Origin: Beroe forskalii
Taxonomy: Eukaryota; Ctenophora; Nuda; Beroida; Beroidae
Assembly (NCBI GenBank): GCA_011033025.1
Contig: WFMF01000202.1
Coordinates: forward strand, 1-64,000
Direction of reading: 5' to 3'
DNA length: 64,000 bases
The notes beneath the pieces are model-generated. The model did not search any database, was not told where the DNA came from, and worked only from the letters and a program-made list of their open reading frames with translations. Below, piece after piece: positions 36,201 through 47,567 of this stretch (positions are counted from its first letter, which is position 1; each line of letters opens with the position of its first letter). The position numbers and the translations under genes were made by a program.

Positions 36201-39061
36201 CGCTCAGCAGTCTCTCCGTAGTGTGAGGCATCGGTACTTTGGAGAGACAGAAACTGTAGTCGTCAATCTGAAGTGGGATAGTTCGTGTCAGTATGGCTTC
36301 TGACAACTTGATATAAGGAATTCCTAGATTGTTCAACAAAACTATAACCCTGTCAAGTTATTCTCGTAACTTTTGAAGCATATTCCAAAAGAAGTTGTCA
36401 ATTGAACTCTCTAATAACTGGAATCACGAAACTTATAACTCACGTTGACTTTGGGGAAGTTGAGCATGTTCTCTGTAGGGAAGTAGGTGGGTTGAGAGAA
36501 GGAGTTGAAGGCTGTTCCCTCCTGGGAGGCCAGCAGGTGCAGCACTCCCACTGAGTCCCCGATAGCTGTTTGGGGATGGTTCGGGATGGTTAGGGTTAGA
36601 TTTCGAAAGAACGGTTAAATCAATAAGAAGGGTTATTTTACCAAAAACTAATGTTTCATTGTTTCATCGTTTGCTATTTTGCGAAGATTGGGTTACATCA
36701 CGATTCATGTGGAGTGCTGGAAATAGTAAGATAGTTTAACGCCGATTGCTGACTTGTCAATTATTTGCAGATATTGAAGAAGATTGCGAGCTCTTAGCGA
36801 GAGCTTTAGAAGTGGAGGAAAGGTCGATAGCGTTGCAGTAGTTGCCAGCTAAGTCAACCTCAAAAAGATACTTATTCTGAGGCAGAGCTGCAGTTACTTC
36901 CAGTTGCTGGAACTGCCCGGACTGCGATGCTATCAAAACCTGCACGGGAGGTTTAAGTGAGTTAGTAGTAAGGAGCGATTCTTTTAAGAGAATTGTGGAC
37001 TGTGGTAGTTTCGGGTCATAATAAGGAAGTGAGTCCCGTTGGTAGTTTTCTAAACAGGGGGTGCAATATAAGAATCGAATCGACCAATTCATAGTTTAGA
37101 AATAGATCAAGAAAAAAAATCCAGGAGCATCAAATCTCCAATTCTCAAACTATCCACCATCATCACCACCCTCCACATTCACTGACCTGAGAGTGGTACA
37201 TGGGCATGAATCTCAGCTGAACAGGATCAATAGCGCAGTGTACGGCGTTCAGACTCCTCATCATTCGGAGATCGTAGACGAGGAGGGATCTCTTCACGGT
37301 CATCTCGTTCCCTCGTGAGGCAAACCCGCACGAGACCTAGTGGAAGACGGGGACTCTCGTGAGTCGTGTGATTACGTCATAGCATATTATGTCAATGAGT
37401 TTTCTAGTTTCTGTTCAGGATTGAATAATGCCTCCAATCAGCATGAAGCAGAAAGTGAAGTTCACAAAATAAGAAAATTCCACACTAAATAAATTTACAG
37501 GTTCTATACAGGTTCTATGCAACAAATGTTCAAACCTAATCGTACTTATAAAGCTATTACAAACTTACAACATAGCTACAACGCAATTTCAACGAACCAG
37601 CAAATTATCGCAAATGTCGAAGTCCGAAATGGTGCCTGAATGAGCGGGTATCGTTGTCGCTTTCTTGTACGTGTTTTTGTCGAAAAGGACGATATCTCCG
37701 TCAGGACAGCCTGTATAAGAAAATGCTTGTCAATAGAAGTAAGTACTTTAACAAGCAGTAGGTGCTGTAATTATGGGAATAATGTATTATGTATAGCTCC
37801 AGATACGTTATAAATATACAATACAAACGTAGGCAAATTAGACCCAATTAATTTAGAGAAGCTATTTCTTAGCTTCTTTCTGCACTACGCAAGTCTAAAG
37901 AATTGTTGACAGTTTTCACATTCCACTTACCCATGCACGCTAGACTAGACGTCTCCTTGATGATAACACACCCAGCATCACTCAGTATTATCTCATTGAC
38001 CACCATTTGTTTGCCCAGATCGTACTTTGTAACTGTCTTAGTGTGCCCTCCCAACAGAACGTTACCTGAAATTTGTTACATGTTCACTGTTCAGTAAGAA
38101 GGTGAAAAGATGCTGCGAACTTCAAGACGGAAGTCTGTTAAAATCGCCACTCAGTTTCTTTCTGTTGAGTATGACCGCAAGATTAATCTGTGACACCCTG
38201 TCATTACTTGAAACAAGACAAAGCTTTCAAAACTGAGAACCTGAGTTGGGATCGTCGCACATGCAGCACATCTGAGTCATGTTGGGGGAGGTGAACGAGT
38301 GCTGGGACAGACCCTGAGTGGAGGATAAAACTTCGTATTAATACTTTAATAGTGAAACCAAACTTGCAAACATCGTGAATTCGTAAACGGGAAATTCCAA
38401 CAATCGAAATCTATTCATCAATGCTCAATAGATTTTTACCTTAAATCTGTACATCAAACTTACTCAATTATTGCCATAAATCGGGTATCATACCTGTCTG
38501 GTGTGTAGGTTGAGACGGTTAGAAGAAAGACTGAGGTTACCTGTCTGGTGTGTAGGTTGAGACGGTTAGAAAGACTGAGGTTACCTGTCTGGTGTGAAGG
38601 TTGAGACGGTTAGAAGAAAGACTGAGGTTACCTGTCTGGTGTGTAGGTTGAGACGGTTAGAAGAAAGACTGAGTATCCCTGCCTCGACTGGCAGTAACTG
38701 CACCACCTCATCGTTAGCAAAGAACTTGGTGTAGAGCTGTACCCCACACGAGTAGTAGCTGGTGACGTAGCCTTTCTGTCCTGCTGCCCAGATCAGTTCC
38801 TGCTAGAGGAGGATAGTGGGATGGCGGAGGTCAAGAAAAACGAAGGCAATAATGGTGCGTCATCAAACCGATTTAAACAATGATATAATTACGTCAGTTG
38901 ATGTTAAGATGTAGACAGCTGGTTTAGGATTTCAAATGACTGAAAAAAACCGTGTTTTTATTATTTTCTCTCACCTGTTGGTTGTCGAAGACCACATCAG
39001 AAACCCATCCCTGGGGTTCAACCAGTTCACTCCGAGTGAACCCGAACAATCTCTCTGTCAT
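30250..39061 (-). CDS. PAN2: PAN2 deadenylase subunit with degenerate nuclease site
   Basis: PAN2 is the large subunit of the cytoplasmic PAN2-PAN3 poly(A) nuclease. I traced 22 reverse-strand exons from ATG at 39061 to TAG at 30250, about 1,015 residues (human about 1,200). First comes an N-terminal WD40 propeller (exons to about 36.4 kb: VEPQGWVSDVVF, KRSLLVYDLRMMRSL). The linker contains TTERLLSDWPAEF. Next is a UCH-like pseudo-hydrolase region (LYYLEPISLALKSHLCQ, CLACELGVLFYTLD, CGTCQQSWFNKPS). Last is the RNase-D/DEDD-type domain (RVVLVRGQGDHEGVPF, LVDRGLILVGHSITK, FSLQLYEKFLEL). The normally invariant D-x-E of motif I is replaced (VGIGVSME for VGLDAEF, with about 20 residues missing). 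The motif II Asp reads Gln (SITKQLR). The motif III spacing is shortened (AHNDAVF). The scaffold looks kept but catalysis probably lost. Identity is secure. Confidence 0.93.
30764..30912 (-). other. PAN2 intron bordered by 11-bp direct repeat
   Basis: CGCTGGAAGGT occurs on the gene strand at 30912-30902 and again at 30774-30764, exactly at the two edges of a 138-bp intron. Because the repeat contains AG|GT, the first copy supplies the donor (GAAG|GTTAAA) and the second the acceptor (GGAAG|GTCACC). Splicing leaves one copy and an uninterrupted YALEGHQNVKI reading. This is the footprint expected when an insertion with target-site duplication becomes an intron. Confidence 0.75.
32990..33220 (-). 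other. PAN2 intron with an imperfect direct repeat at its edges
   Basis: TCGTCGACTTG (33220-33210) precedes and TCGTCAGTTG (32999-32990) follows the intron. Canonical splicing (TTC|GTCGAC to GTCAG|TTGCTG) gives KITFLLKRT. Collapsing the repeat gives KITFVDLLKRT, the length seen in other PAN2 proteins. It may be an older relative of the perfect repeats at the two other introns. Confidence 0.45.
33603..33850 (-). repeat. 62-bp tandem repeat across a PAN2 5' splice site (4 copies)
   Basis: The unit comprises the end of the exon encoding TTAIYLTFGSK plus the first bases of the intron. Copies begin at 33603, 33665, 33727 and 33789. The copy at 33789 is the true exon end (AGCAAG|GTAAGG). The next two downstream copies retain a GTAAGG donor; the last has GTTTGC. 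Since 62 is not a multiple of 3, use of a downstream donor would shift frame. Confidence 0.85.
38493..38674 (-). repeat. 44-47-bp tandem repeat across another PAN2 5' splice site (4 copies)
   Basis: Copies begin at 38493, 38540, 38584 and 38631, spaced 47, 44 and 47 bp. Each duplicates the exon 2 end (encoding SSNRLNLHTRQ) together with its GT donor (CAGACAG|GTAACC). The upstream-most copy in the transcript (38631) is the one in frame with exon 3. The others lie in the intron as decoy donors. Confidence 0.85.
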
Positions 39062-39887
39062 TCCATAACGGGTAGGGTGGGTTTACTACGAAATGTATAG
39101 CAACACCAACCGATCACATACGAGTCATCTTGATTTGCTAGGAATTATAATGGGAAAGTCAGATCTTAAATCTTTTTTTCAAGGGCGGGAGTCAAGGAAA
39201 CCAATGATTTACATGTTATCTGTTTAGTGGTCTCATATTGTTTTGAATTTGAAATGTTCAACCGTGAAACCAAATTACAAAATATAAACAATCAAACAAC
39301 GAAATGTTTTATAAAATTTCTAAATTCCAAACCAGCAGGAATTCGATTATAATAGAGTCATAGATTAATATACGGAAAATCATTTCAAAAGTTTCGAATC
39401 GCAACACATAAATTCATCACCTGAAATCAAACATTTAAATTTCTCCAAGCAGAAGATTCGTGCTCAGAACAATGTAATATCAACGAAATTTGAAGTTTTA
39501 TATCAACTCAATGCATCCAAATTCATCACAATTTATAACTATCAATTTGCAGCATTTATCAGATTCCATCTTTCCATAACCAATGATATTTGCTTATTAT
39601 ATCCTTGAGATATACTTCATTTAAACTTCCTTAATGCTCAAACTATTTAGCAGTTAGGAGCTCACATTAAACTAAATGTGACTAGTTGTCAAGTAACTTT
39701 CAGAATGATGAGTTATTCGACAGAATCAATGCTCAATTGCTAACTCGGGATGACAGCAATCACCCAAACGCTTCATCAGAATATCTTTACATTATATCAC
39801 AAACTTTTACATCACGACGATATTGGATCGAGATTCGAGGGTAGCTCAAAACAGACAGTCGCATTATTTATTCCTTTCATACCAGTG

Positions 39888-42746
39888 CTACGTTCTAACT
39901 TGGAAGTTCCCAGCTTTGGTGATGTACTTGACACCCTTGAAAGGTTTGTAATTCTCGTTGAACATATCGAGTCTGTTGACTTTGAGTCCACTGACAGCGA
40001 GCTGCATTATCTTGAATTCCACATGGATTGTTGGGTGGGCTACTTTAACTTCGGATCCAGTTGCTAGAGTGCACTGTAGAGATTTGAATGTTAGGGAACT
40101 GGTTGTAGTGGACATTCCATCGTTAACGGTTAAATGATGGCTTGAAAGGTTAGTTCAACATGACAATGAAAAATCATTAATATCACAAAATTAGTAATTT
40201 CGTAACATAAATATTGTGAACATGAAGTATATAATTAGGAAAATTAACCACTAACCACCTTCAAAATGATCAAAGGGTATAGGTAATCAATTTGCATACA
40301 TATCGTGTGTAACTTACACTGCCACGCATAGTAGGAACTTTGAGTGGTTGTATCTTCCCGATATCCCACCTCAGCTGCTTGGAGACTGGGTCGAATGTGT
40401 AGCTACCCACAGAGGTCGTCATGGAACACCCCGTCACATCTTTGGGCATTGGAACTGTCACTACCACGTTATCAACCTGATATGGAAGAGTAAAGTTTGG
40501 AGCGAGAAAATAGAAAGTGTGTCGAGATACATGGGTTTATCATGAGTTGGTGAGTCCAATGCTCTGTTTGAAAAGTGATAATTCCAGAGTTTAAAGTTAT
40601 AATTTAGATATTCAACTTTAAAAGGAACACTACTTACTGTTTTTCCTAGAGTTTGTTTTGGGCCCACAGTGATGTCAACTTTACCGTGACCATCCTTGAA
40701 GTTTATCATTGCTCTGACATAGACTGGGATTGCAACCTGACTGGGGTAAAAGAAAGATGTAAATAAAAGGAAATGCAAAATACTTGTATACTTTAGTGAA
40801 GCAGTACCAAGTGATAGATTGCCAATATTTCAAAAACAAACTGCCTTGAACAGAGTTGAATCAATAGAATAAGTTATCACACAATTCCAGTCAATTTTCT
40901 AATCTGACAAGGCCAAACTTGATTCTGTGCACTGATGTGATAGCTCATAAGGACAAAGCAGCCATCGGGAGGAATGAAGGAAAGGATCTTCTCATTTTCC
41001 CACCGTTTTAACCTTACACAGGGATGAAATGACACATCGTCCAGGATACGGGGGTTTACAAAGGACATGTTGAGGTCAGGCATCCCAGAAAGGTGGACGT
41101 TGCAGTTTATCTGGGAGATACATGTGTATGAAGTACATTTACAGTAGAATGAACCAACGTTAAGACGTTAAAATTTTGAAACATTTTTGGAGATGGAACA
41201 CAATTACTTACATTTCCATGTATTTCAGCAGAAACAACAGAGCCATTAGCATCAATGATAGCATCAACGTCTTCTACACAGTCAAAGTATGCTTCATTAT
41301 TTGCATACTTGACACCTTGCCGCCTCCAGGGAACGTTAGATAACTGAGATCCAGGCAGCACTGAACTAACTCTGGAGGTAGGTAGCCAATCAGGTATCGT
41401 AGTTAAGTGATTTTATTGAGAAATATGGCCTGGATGCAGATGGCCACTTGGTTACCCAAGCAGTCAGATTACAAATGATAAAAAGTCATGACTATGCCTC
41501 TGGGAAAAAGCAAACACATTCACTCACATTCATTCTTTCATTCTTCACAGTTAATACTCATCGTGATTGATGAGTAAAATATAGCGGTCACATTTTCTAG
41601 AGAATAAATTTGGAACAGATAGAAGCAAATAAAGCTAACCCTTCTTTTCCAGTCACAATAGAAACAGCTTTATTTATAATTGTTGGTGGTTTGATGAGCT
41701 CAGTGAGAATATTAAGTTCTGTGGCAAGTGGGAAACCATTGTCCAGCATTTCTTCAAGGAGCTGAGAAGTTTCTGATCAAGTTCGGACAAGTGAAGAAAG
41801 GGAGCTCTTGGATCAAATTTGCTGATAAGTTCATAAATGGAGAATTGAAAAGAAAGATAGTAGTAATAGCATTAAAAGTATTTTTCAAAGAAACTGTTCA
41901 TTTAGAAACTGCAAGTAAATGCACATCTTAAATACTAATAAAAGGTAACTACTGACTAATCTAACTACTTACTAACCTGATATACAACAATGATATTGTC
42001 TTTAATAGCACTCTCTGTACAGTCATCAAAGTACTCAGTAAAAGTGTCCATTACACGATGCATGAACTCCACAACAAAAAGTGGCTGAACTGAAGAGAAA
42101 TAGTTTGGTTTGTCTAACAAACTGATTTAAATTAAATATGATTAATTGTTACAGCACATAAGCAGTCTATATTTTCAAAGTCTAAAATTCAACTGAATTA
42201 CTTTTAAGGTCTTAAAAGGAGGATTACAAGCCTAATGCAGATTTTATTCATAAATCAATGGTCATAAAATTTACCTTCCATTTGAGCAACTGCTACGAGG
42301 TAGATCTTCTCCCTATAGATACTAATCAAGTAGTTCTTGTTAGCTGTAATAATTGGTGGCACATCTTCTGGTGAACTGGCTTTCGTTTGAGCTTCGAAGA
42401 AGTGGTCACATACTGATCTACTGACAACTGCTCTCCAATGCTTTTCCAAGAAAATATCCCTGTATTAATCAACCTTCATGCAATCATTTAATTAACATGT
42501 ATCTATTTTGACATTCCAAAATACCACAATCTAAAAATTAATGTCAACCACTGAGGTAAGTATGTGCTGTTTAACATAAGCTTCTTTGAGGTAGAGAATA
42601 AGAAAAAAACCTTGGCCAGATAGGACTGAGATAATTTGATTGAAAAGGGGAATAATGAACTAAATGAGTTAAGTTAATAGTAAAATAAGGTCCCAAAATA
42701 TGTCTTACCCTGAGTTGTTGATGAAGAAAATGCTATTTATCAGCAT
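39888..42746 (-). CDS. AP3M1: AP-3 complex mu subunit
   Basis: Medium chain of the AP-3 adaptor, which binds YxxPhi sorting signals for transport to lysosomes and related organelles. Nine reverse-strand exons: 42746-42709, 42459-42275, 42089-41977, 41761-41640, 41371-41212, 41110-40919, 40736-40638, 40476-40318 and 40073-39888, totalling 417 residues with all phases consistent and GT-AG junctions. Length equals the animal family. Landmarks: N-terminal longin domain starting MLINSIFFINNSGDIFLEKH, LLEEMLDNGFPLATE, the start of the mu-homology domain PWRRQGVKYANNEAYFD, NPRILDDVSFHPCVRLKRWE, FIPPDGCFVLMSYHIS, and the C-terminal signature SGLKVNRLDMFNENYKPFKG followed by VKYITKAGNFQVRT. The symbol is given for the family; a single invertebrate copy would be equally related to both vertebrate paralogues. 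Confidence 0.95.
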
Positions 42747-43491
42747 CCTGTTTGATGTTTACATTTATTAATCCTCAATTTGATTATTTGTTAACTGCCA
42801 GCTTTGTCACATGACTCAAAACTATGGAATGATCTGGAAGAGAAAGTGACATGCCTACAGAATTAAAACTTCCAGTTCATACTAACTAGGTCTCAAGGTG
42901 GAGGTAACACTCTGTGTACTGAGTGTTTAAATAAATTTGTTGGTCACAGCTCTCGGTCAGATCCAAGTTTTCAGTTATGTAACTGAGCTGGCACTATTCA
43001 AATGCATGGAATATAATCACAATGAAAATACATGAAATTCATCAAGGAAAATTAAGAAATTGGTTCAACATAAAAAGATTACTATATTATTAGGTGTTTC
43101 TTCAAATTATTATACTTTCAGTCATATTTTGAAACGACAGTCAACTGTGTAGAGCAGTTTTATGTTGGTCTATATCATTTTTGTTAACACAAAAAAGCAA
43201 AAACTTGGCATCAAATCAAATTCAAATAGTAGATTACAGAAATCTGTCAACATTATCAATATGTTAAATGTTTTGTCACATAGATCAGTGTTTGGAATCA
43301 AAAGATTCTGGATGTGTTCTGTTTTACTCTATAACTCCAGAAATTGCTGCTGTGCTGCGTATTTATTTGGTAATTTACTAATGCTTTAATAAAAACTTAA
43401 AGTTTAGTAATGAAAACCCACATATTACTTTTGTGATTAATCCGAAAATGAATCCAAAAATACCACAAAAGTGCAATAAATTAAAAGATAT
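42747..43491. other. Spacer between AP-3 mu start and the ORF at 43.5 kb
   Basis: AT-rich. Immediately upstream of the AP-3 mu ATG the gene strand reads ACATCAAACAGGATG, which looks like a 3' splice site, so the true 5' UTR may be spliced from an upstream leader; the sequence alone cannot settle this. Confidence 0.35.
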
Positions 43492-43755
43492 CTAACAACC
43501 CTGGCTATTAAGAATAAAAGCTAAAAAGCCATCCAGTCCTTTGTGACACTTACTATAGATAATGTTTATATTGAGCTTGCCTGTACCATTTCTTATTGAA
43601 CAGGGATGATACCCAAAAATCTCGAACAACTGACAAAACACACCATTGTCGAAGACTGCATGACATGACAAAGTATTCCCATAGTCCACATGACCAGACA
43701 TCACGTTGCTAGGGAATCCATGCTGATGCCACAGAAACTGCTTCACCTGTTCCAT
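43492..43755 (-). CDS. Possible exon of an unrecognised gene
   Basis: An 87-codon reverse-strand frame with protein-like composition: MEQVKQFLWHQHGFPSNVMS, then five Cys spread over a region with GHVDYGNT and FCQLFEIFGYHPC. A good donor (TATA|GTAAGTGTC) lies inside it near 43552, and an AG acceptor-like site overlaps its beginning (GGAACAG|GTGAAG). No partner exon or homologue was recognised. It begins about 40 bp after the eIF3B stop on the same strand, so it could also be transcribed 3' UTR. Confidence 0.3.
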   Translation of the reverse strand: MEQVKQFLWHQHGFPSNVMSGHVDYGNTLSCHAVFDNGVFCQLFEIFGYHPCSIRNGTGKLNINIIYSKCHKGLDGFLAFILNSQGC

Positions 43756-43768
43756 AAGACAGGTGAAG
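43741..43768. other. Perfect 10-bp hairpin after eIF3B
   Basis: CTTCACCTGT, 8-base loop, ACAGGTGAAG, starting about 28 bp downstream of the eIF3B stop codon. It could form an RNA hairpin in the 3' UTR; no U tract typical of a processing signal adjoins it. Confidence 0.5.
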
Positions 43769-43795
43769 CAGTTAGAGGAGTGAGCGACTTGGTAA

Positions 43796-45827
43796 CTACT
43801 CCTTAGAGGCAGGTTCTACTTCCTCTTTCATAAAGAATTCAATAATTTCCTCCATATACTCCTCTTCCACAGTTTCTGATCTCAATTCAGTGTATTGAAG
43901 TCTCAACACTTCCAGATCTTTTCTCCTTCTTTCGACGGTAGGCCATGAAGTCATCATAGACAGCACGCCTCTTTTCAATCAGTTCCTTGGAAGCCTTTGA
44001 CTGAGAGAGTCTGTCCTTGATCTCAAAGTCACGTGTATAAGACTTCATGTTCTTCTTGATTGCCTTGTAATCTGAGTCTTTGAGTAATGTGGGAGGCCGT
44101 GGACGCCATTGGAACTGCACAAAGTTCTCTAAACTTGCTTCAAACAATTTAGATCCTTGGAAATTCCACATGGAATATCCATTCTCAACAGAATGACCCC
44201 CATAGGTGTTGGAAGAACAGACATAGCGTCCAGTGGGGTCCCACGCAATATTAGTAACCATGAAGTGACTGGATTCATTCATTAAAGTGGGGGCATCCCC
44301 TCCTATGTCCCAAAACTCTAGAACACCATCAAAAGATATGTTATTCAATCCAGCCAAAACACAATACTGACCTTGAGGACTCCACTTTATGCAGTTGCAC
44401 TTCTTATTGGCAAGAGTTTTACCAATAGGTAATATCTTCTCTCCGATCTTGAAGAAGGAGACATCAGTTCGGCCCAGATCGCCCTGAATAACAGCAAACC
44501 GAGGTCCTTTTGGATCCCAATACAGTGACATAACTTTACTTTTTATTTCAAAGTTTTCGACAGGAATGTCCTTCTCTCTTAGTCTAAAGATTTCAAAAAC
44601 ATTTTCTGATTCCTTTTTGTTCTTGATAGATCTGTCCACTTTGACTGCAAGATAATTGCCAGCTTGCTGCCAGAAGATTTCAATGTTGTTCACATTGAAG
44701 AGATTCTTGGCAGATATGGGTTCACAACTAGGGACTGCCATGATTGTAACCCTAGCAGGGATGTCCTTGTTTTCACTCTGCCAGTATGCAATCCAGTTTT
44801 CACATGGACACCAAACAAAATCCTTGATGTTTTGGACAGCAATCTTCTTGTTATCAAGTAGCTTCATGGAAGGGGTAGAGTAAATTGAGAGGTTATCCCC
44901 TGTGATGGTTGCAAAAAATTTACCATCAGAACTCCACTTGAAATAAGGCCAATAGTTTAGAACAGGTAGGCTGAAGGCTCGCTTATTGAGACATGATCTA
45001 GTTTCCCAGATGATAAGATTCTGTGGGTCCTCTGGTGACACTGGTGTTTTGCTGTATGTGATAAAATACCTCTCACATGGGGAGAACTGAAAATATGTCA
45101 CATTGGGGTGCAGGAATCTACCTACACGAGTGAAATCAGGACCTCCCCATAGTGCAATACCTTGCTTGTGGCACGTAGCCAAGTAGGAGCCTTTAGGAGA
45201 GAACTTAACATGGGACTCAGTCCAGTTTTCTCTTTGCTGGACAGGATAAGCTTGGGTTGGACCACAGCTGTGTACTTCAGTGTCCCTATTTTTTCCATGG
45301 ATAATGGCAAAGTGGTCATGGCAATCAGGATCAAGGAGCCAAGATTTAAGGTTGACTTGGGGTTTATATGGCTCTGGGTGGGGCTCTTCCCATGTTTCTG
45401 GTATGTCCATGTATGTTTCAAAGTCAGATAATCTATTGACTGCAAAGCAATGGTTCTTGTCCAGTTTGTATCCATTACAAGAAGAAATTGCTGTTGTAGC
45501 TACTTGGGCATTTTTATACACAATAAACATATACCCCTTTGTTTTCTTATTATCATCCAAGGGTATGTGATGATTGTCAATGACACCACATTTACCAAAG
45601 ATTTTCAACAGAACATTAGTAAGCTTTGCCAACTTAGAAGAGTCTGTTACAGGGATGTTGTCAACAATTATTACGTTTTCTGTAGTCTTATCAGCCCTAG
45701 GCTTCTTGCTCAAGAAATCTCCAATGAGAACACTGTCATCCATTTCTTCGACTAGCCGCTGAGCTTCTTCAACATCATCCTCATGGTAATTTTGTCCAAC
45801 ATCCTCATCAAGGCATAAAGCCACCAT
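43796..45827 (-). CDS. EIF3B: eIF3 subunit B, intronless, with a 3'-end frame break
   Basis: Scaffold subunit of the eIF3 translation initiation complex on the 40S ribosome. One uninterrupted 646-codon frame begins with ATG at 45827. Parts: acidic N-terminus, an RRM (VIIVDNIPVTDSS to KGYMFIVYKNAQVAT, about residues 50-135), then a WD40-like nine-bladed propeller (SHVKFSPKGSYLATCHKQGI, FSPCERYFITYS, IKWSPQGQYCVLAGL, WRPRPPTLL). A basic helix follows (DRLSQSKASKELIEKRR). The frame stops at 43887 after the unrelated peptide SGSVETSIH. In the +1 frame the sequence continues with DLEVLRLQYTELRSETVEEE and ends EEIIEFFMKEEVEPASKE (stop 43798-43796), the conserved tail that contacts eIF3i/eIF3g. The break is at an AAAA run (43919-43922). 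It may be an assembly error, a mutation, or a recoding site. Lack of introns contrasts with its neighbours and could mean a retrocopy. Confidence 0.93.
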
Positions 45828-46895
45828 GGCACACTTTAGATAACCAAGCTCAAATTTGATTGTATAAAGTTTTGGGAAATCTCCAGAGGGTGAAGTAAAA
45901 TAGTATTGAATTGGAATTGCAAGATTGTCTGAGAAAGCACTAGAGGTACATCACCAATAGTGTATCACAATATGAAAATATATTCATCATATATTCAAAT
46001 ATATTCAAACAATTTCTTTTGCAGCAGTATTAATTGGAGCTGTATCATAGATAATAATTATCATAGATGAATGTAAGTTTCAATATTATTTAACAACAAA
46101 ATTTGGGAATGTTGTGTACATAATATGGAGTTATTTAAGAAGAGATTTTTGTGTGAAAAATCTCTGAAGAGAATTAAACGTTGCAATCATACTTTCAGGT
46201 AATAAAATAAAACAATTATTTTGATAAAATACATCCCCACTAAAGCTGCATCACCATAACTACTGTATTAAGAGTGAGGAAAAGCAACAGCAACAGCATG
46301 GTTTTATTGCTAAAATAAACGATGTTTGTAGCAACTTATTTACATCCTATTTCCATCAAATTAGTGTATCAATATAAATTGATACAAAGATTCAAGAAAG
46401 GTAAGAAATAATTTTATGATCTTGATGATGACTTAACAGTAAATAGTGGGGTTAAGTGTGTGGGTTTTATTCCTTAATTGAAAATTGTGAAATAAGTTTC
46501 ACTGCATCTATAATCAAACAATGAACAAACATCTCAATTATTCTTGATAAAACTAATCTAATAAAGAATTTAACTGAAAGTTTGCTTCAAATCACACAGT
46601 TTACTTCAAACTACACAGTAAAATAATTTTAAATGTGAAACGATGCAATGGCGCCCGCAGCTTAATGCTTGACATTATCAACCACCGCCATCGAGTCGTG
46701 CTCAATTCAATTTCGCCCACCGTGCATAAAAAGCCGCGCGTACGGAATTTTGACACGCTATACCTATACCGGTCTCGTAACTAAAGGTGCTGATGCGAAA
46801 CCGCACAGCGCAATCCATATTCCATTCCTGGTCATGGCTATGGTTTCTAAGCCCGCAGAGGTGCGCGCGTGCGTACGCGCGCCGCGCCGAGTTCC
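45828..46895. other. 5' side of eIF3B and AT-rich spacer
   Basis: Presumed promoter and 5' UTR of eIF3B are at the low end; no TATA or other core element stands out. The second copy of the repeat at 16075-16180 is at 46419-46520. GC content rises sharply from about 46650. Confidence 0.4.
46419..46520 (+). repeat. Dispersed repeat, copy 2 (partner at 16075-16180)
   Basis: TTTATGATCTTGATG, GTGTGTGGGTTTTATTCC, ATTGAAAATTGTG and GTTTCACTGCATC line up in order with the copy in the 16-kb region. Confidence 0.55.
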
Positions 46896-47225
46896 CTTAA
46901 CCAGCGGCTTGCCGCGCCGCGCACTCTGTGCGCGAAACCAGGGCGCGGGTCCTGGTTTGGGCAACGCTTAGCGCAACGCAAACAGGGATATAAGTGTTTG
47001 GCAATGGTTATGGTGAAGTGAGGACATAAGCAAAAATAACACATTTGAAACAATTTAAAAATCATGGCCGGGTCAGGTTAGGCGTGGACGTGCCGCTCGT
47101 AGGATGTTACCCTACCCTCGCGCGCGGCGCAACGTTCCACATTTGCATTTGGACGTCACTAGACTTTGCAATCTTGCCATCCAGTCAGAAGAAATAGACG
47201 GGGCAACGTCCGTCGAACGCGCCGC
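46896..47225. repeat. GC-rich repeat block bordering duplication copy 1
   Basis: It contains the inverted CCAGG/GCGCGGCGCGGC block shared with 17387-17428 and the TGTTACCCTACCCTCG block shared with 17515-17620. Between them, TTTGGCAATGGTTATGG to CACATTTGAAACAATTTA (about 46995-47060) matches 56868-56935. The block 47093-47220 interrupts the duplication: copy 2 reads straight from GGCGTGGACG into CACTAAACATT. Confidence 0.6.
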
Positions 47226-47567
47226 GCACTAAACATTATGACCCAGGGTCATCGATCATATTTAGTGCCATGCAATTTAAAATAGCAATCACGTCCATTC
47301 CAGTACAGTTTCTTTAGTGTGGCTAGCTATAGGCCAGATCTGCTTTTGAGCATTGATTAATAAATCTGAGTTTGTGCTATCAATTAGCAAATTTGTAAAA
47401 TGATGAGCTTTTAATTAAGTTCTATTGAGTATTGCAAATATACTAGGCACAAAAAGTTTGGGGAAGCATTATTATTATAAAAACATTCAATTTTGTTAAA
47501 GCTGTGTTTTGAAATTGCTCAATGCTCAGAATGGCTGAACAGTGTCCCATTTCTTATATAAAATGGG

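Noticed and set aside
44656-45762. Forward frames of 62-101 codons inside eIF3B
   Set aside because: They are antisense shadows of a fully supported 646-codon frame.
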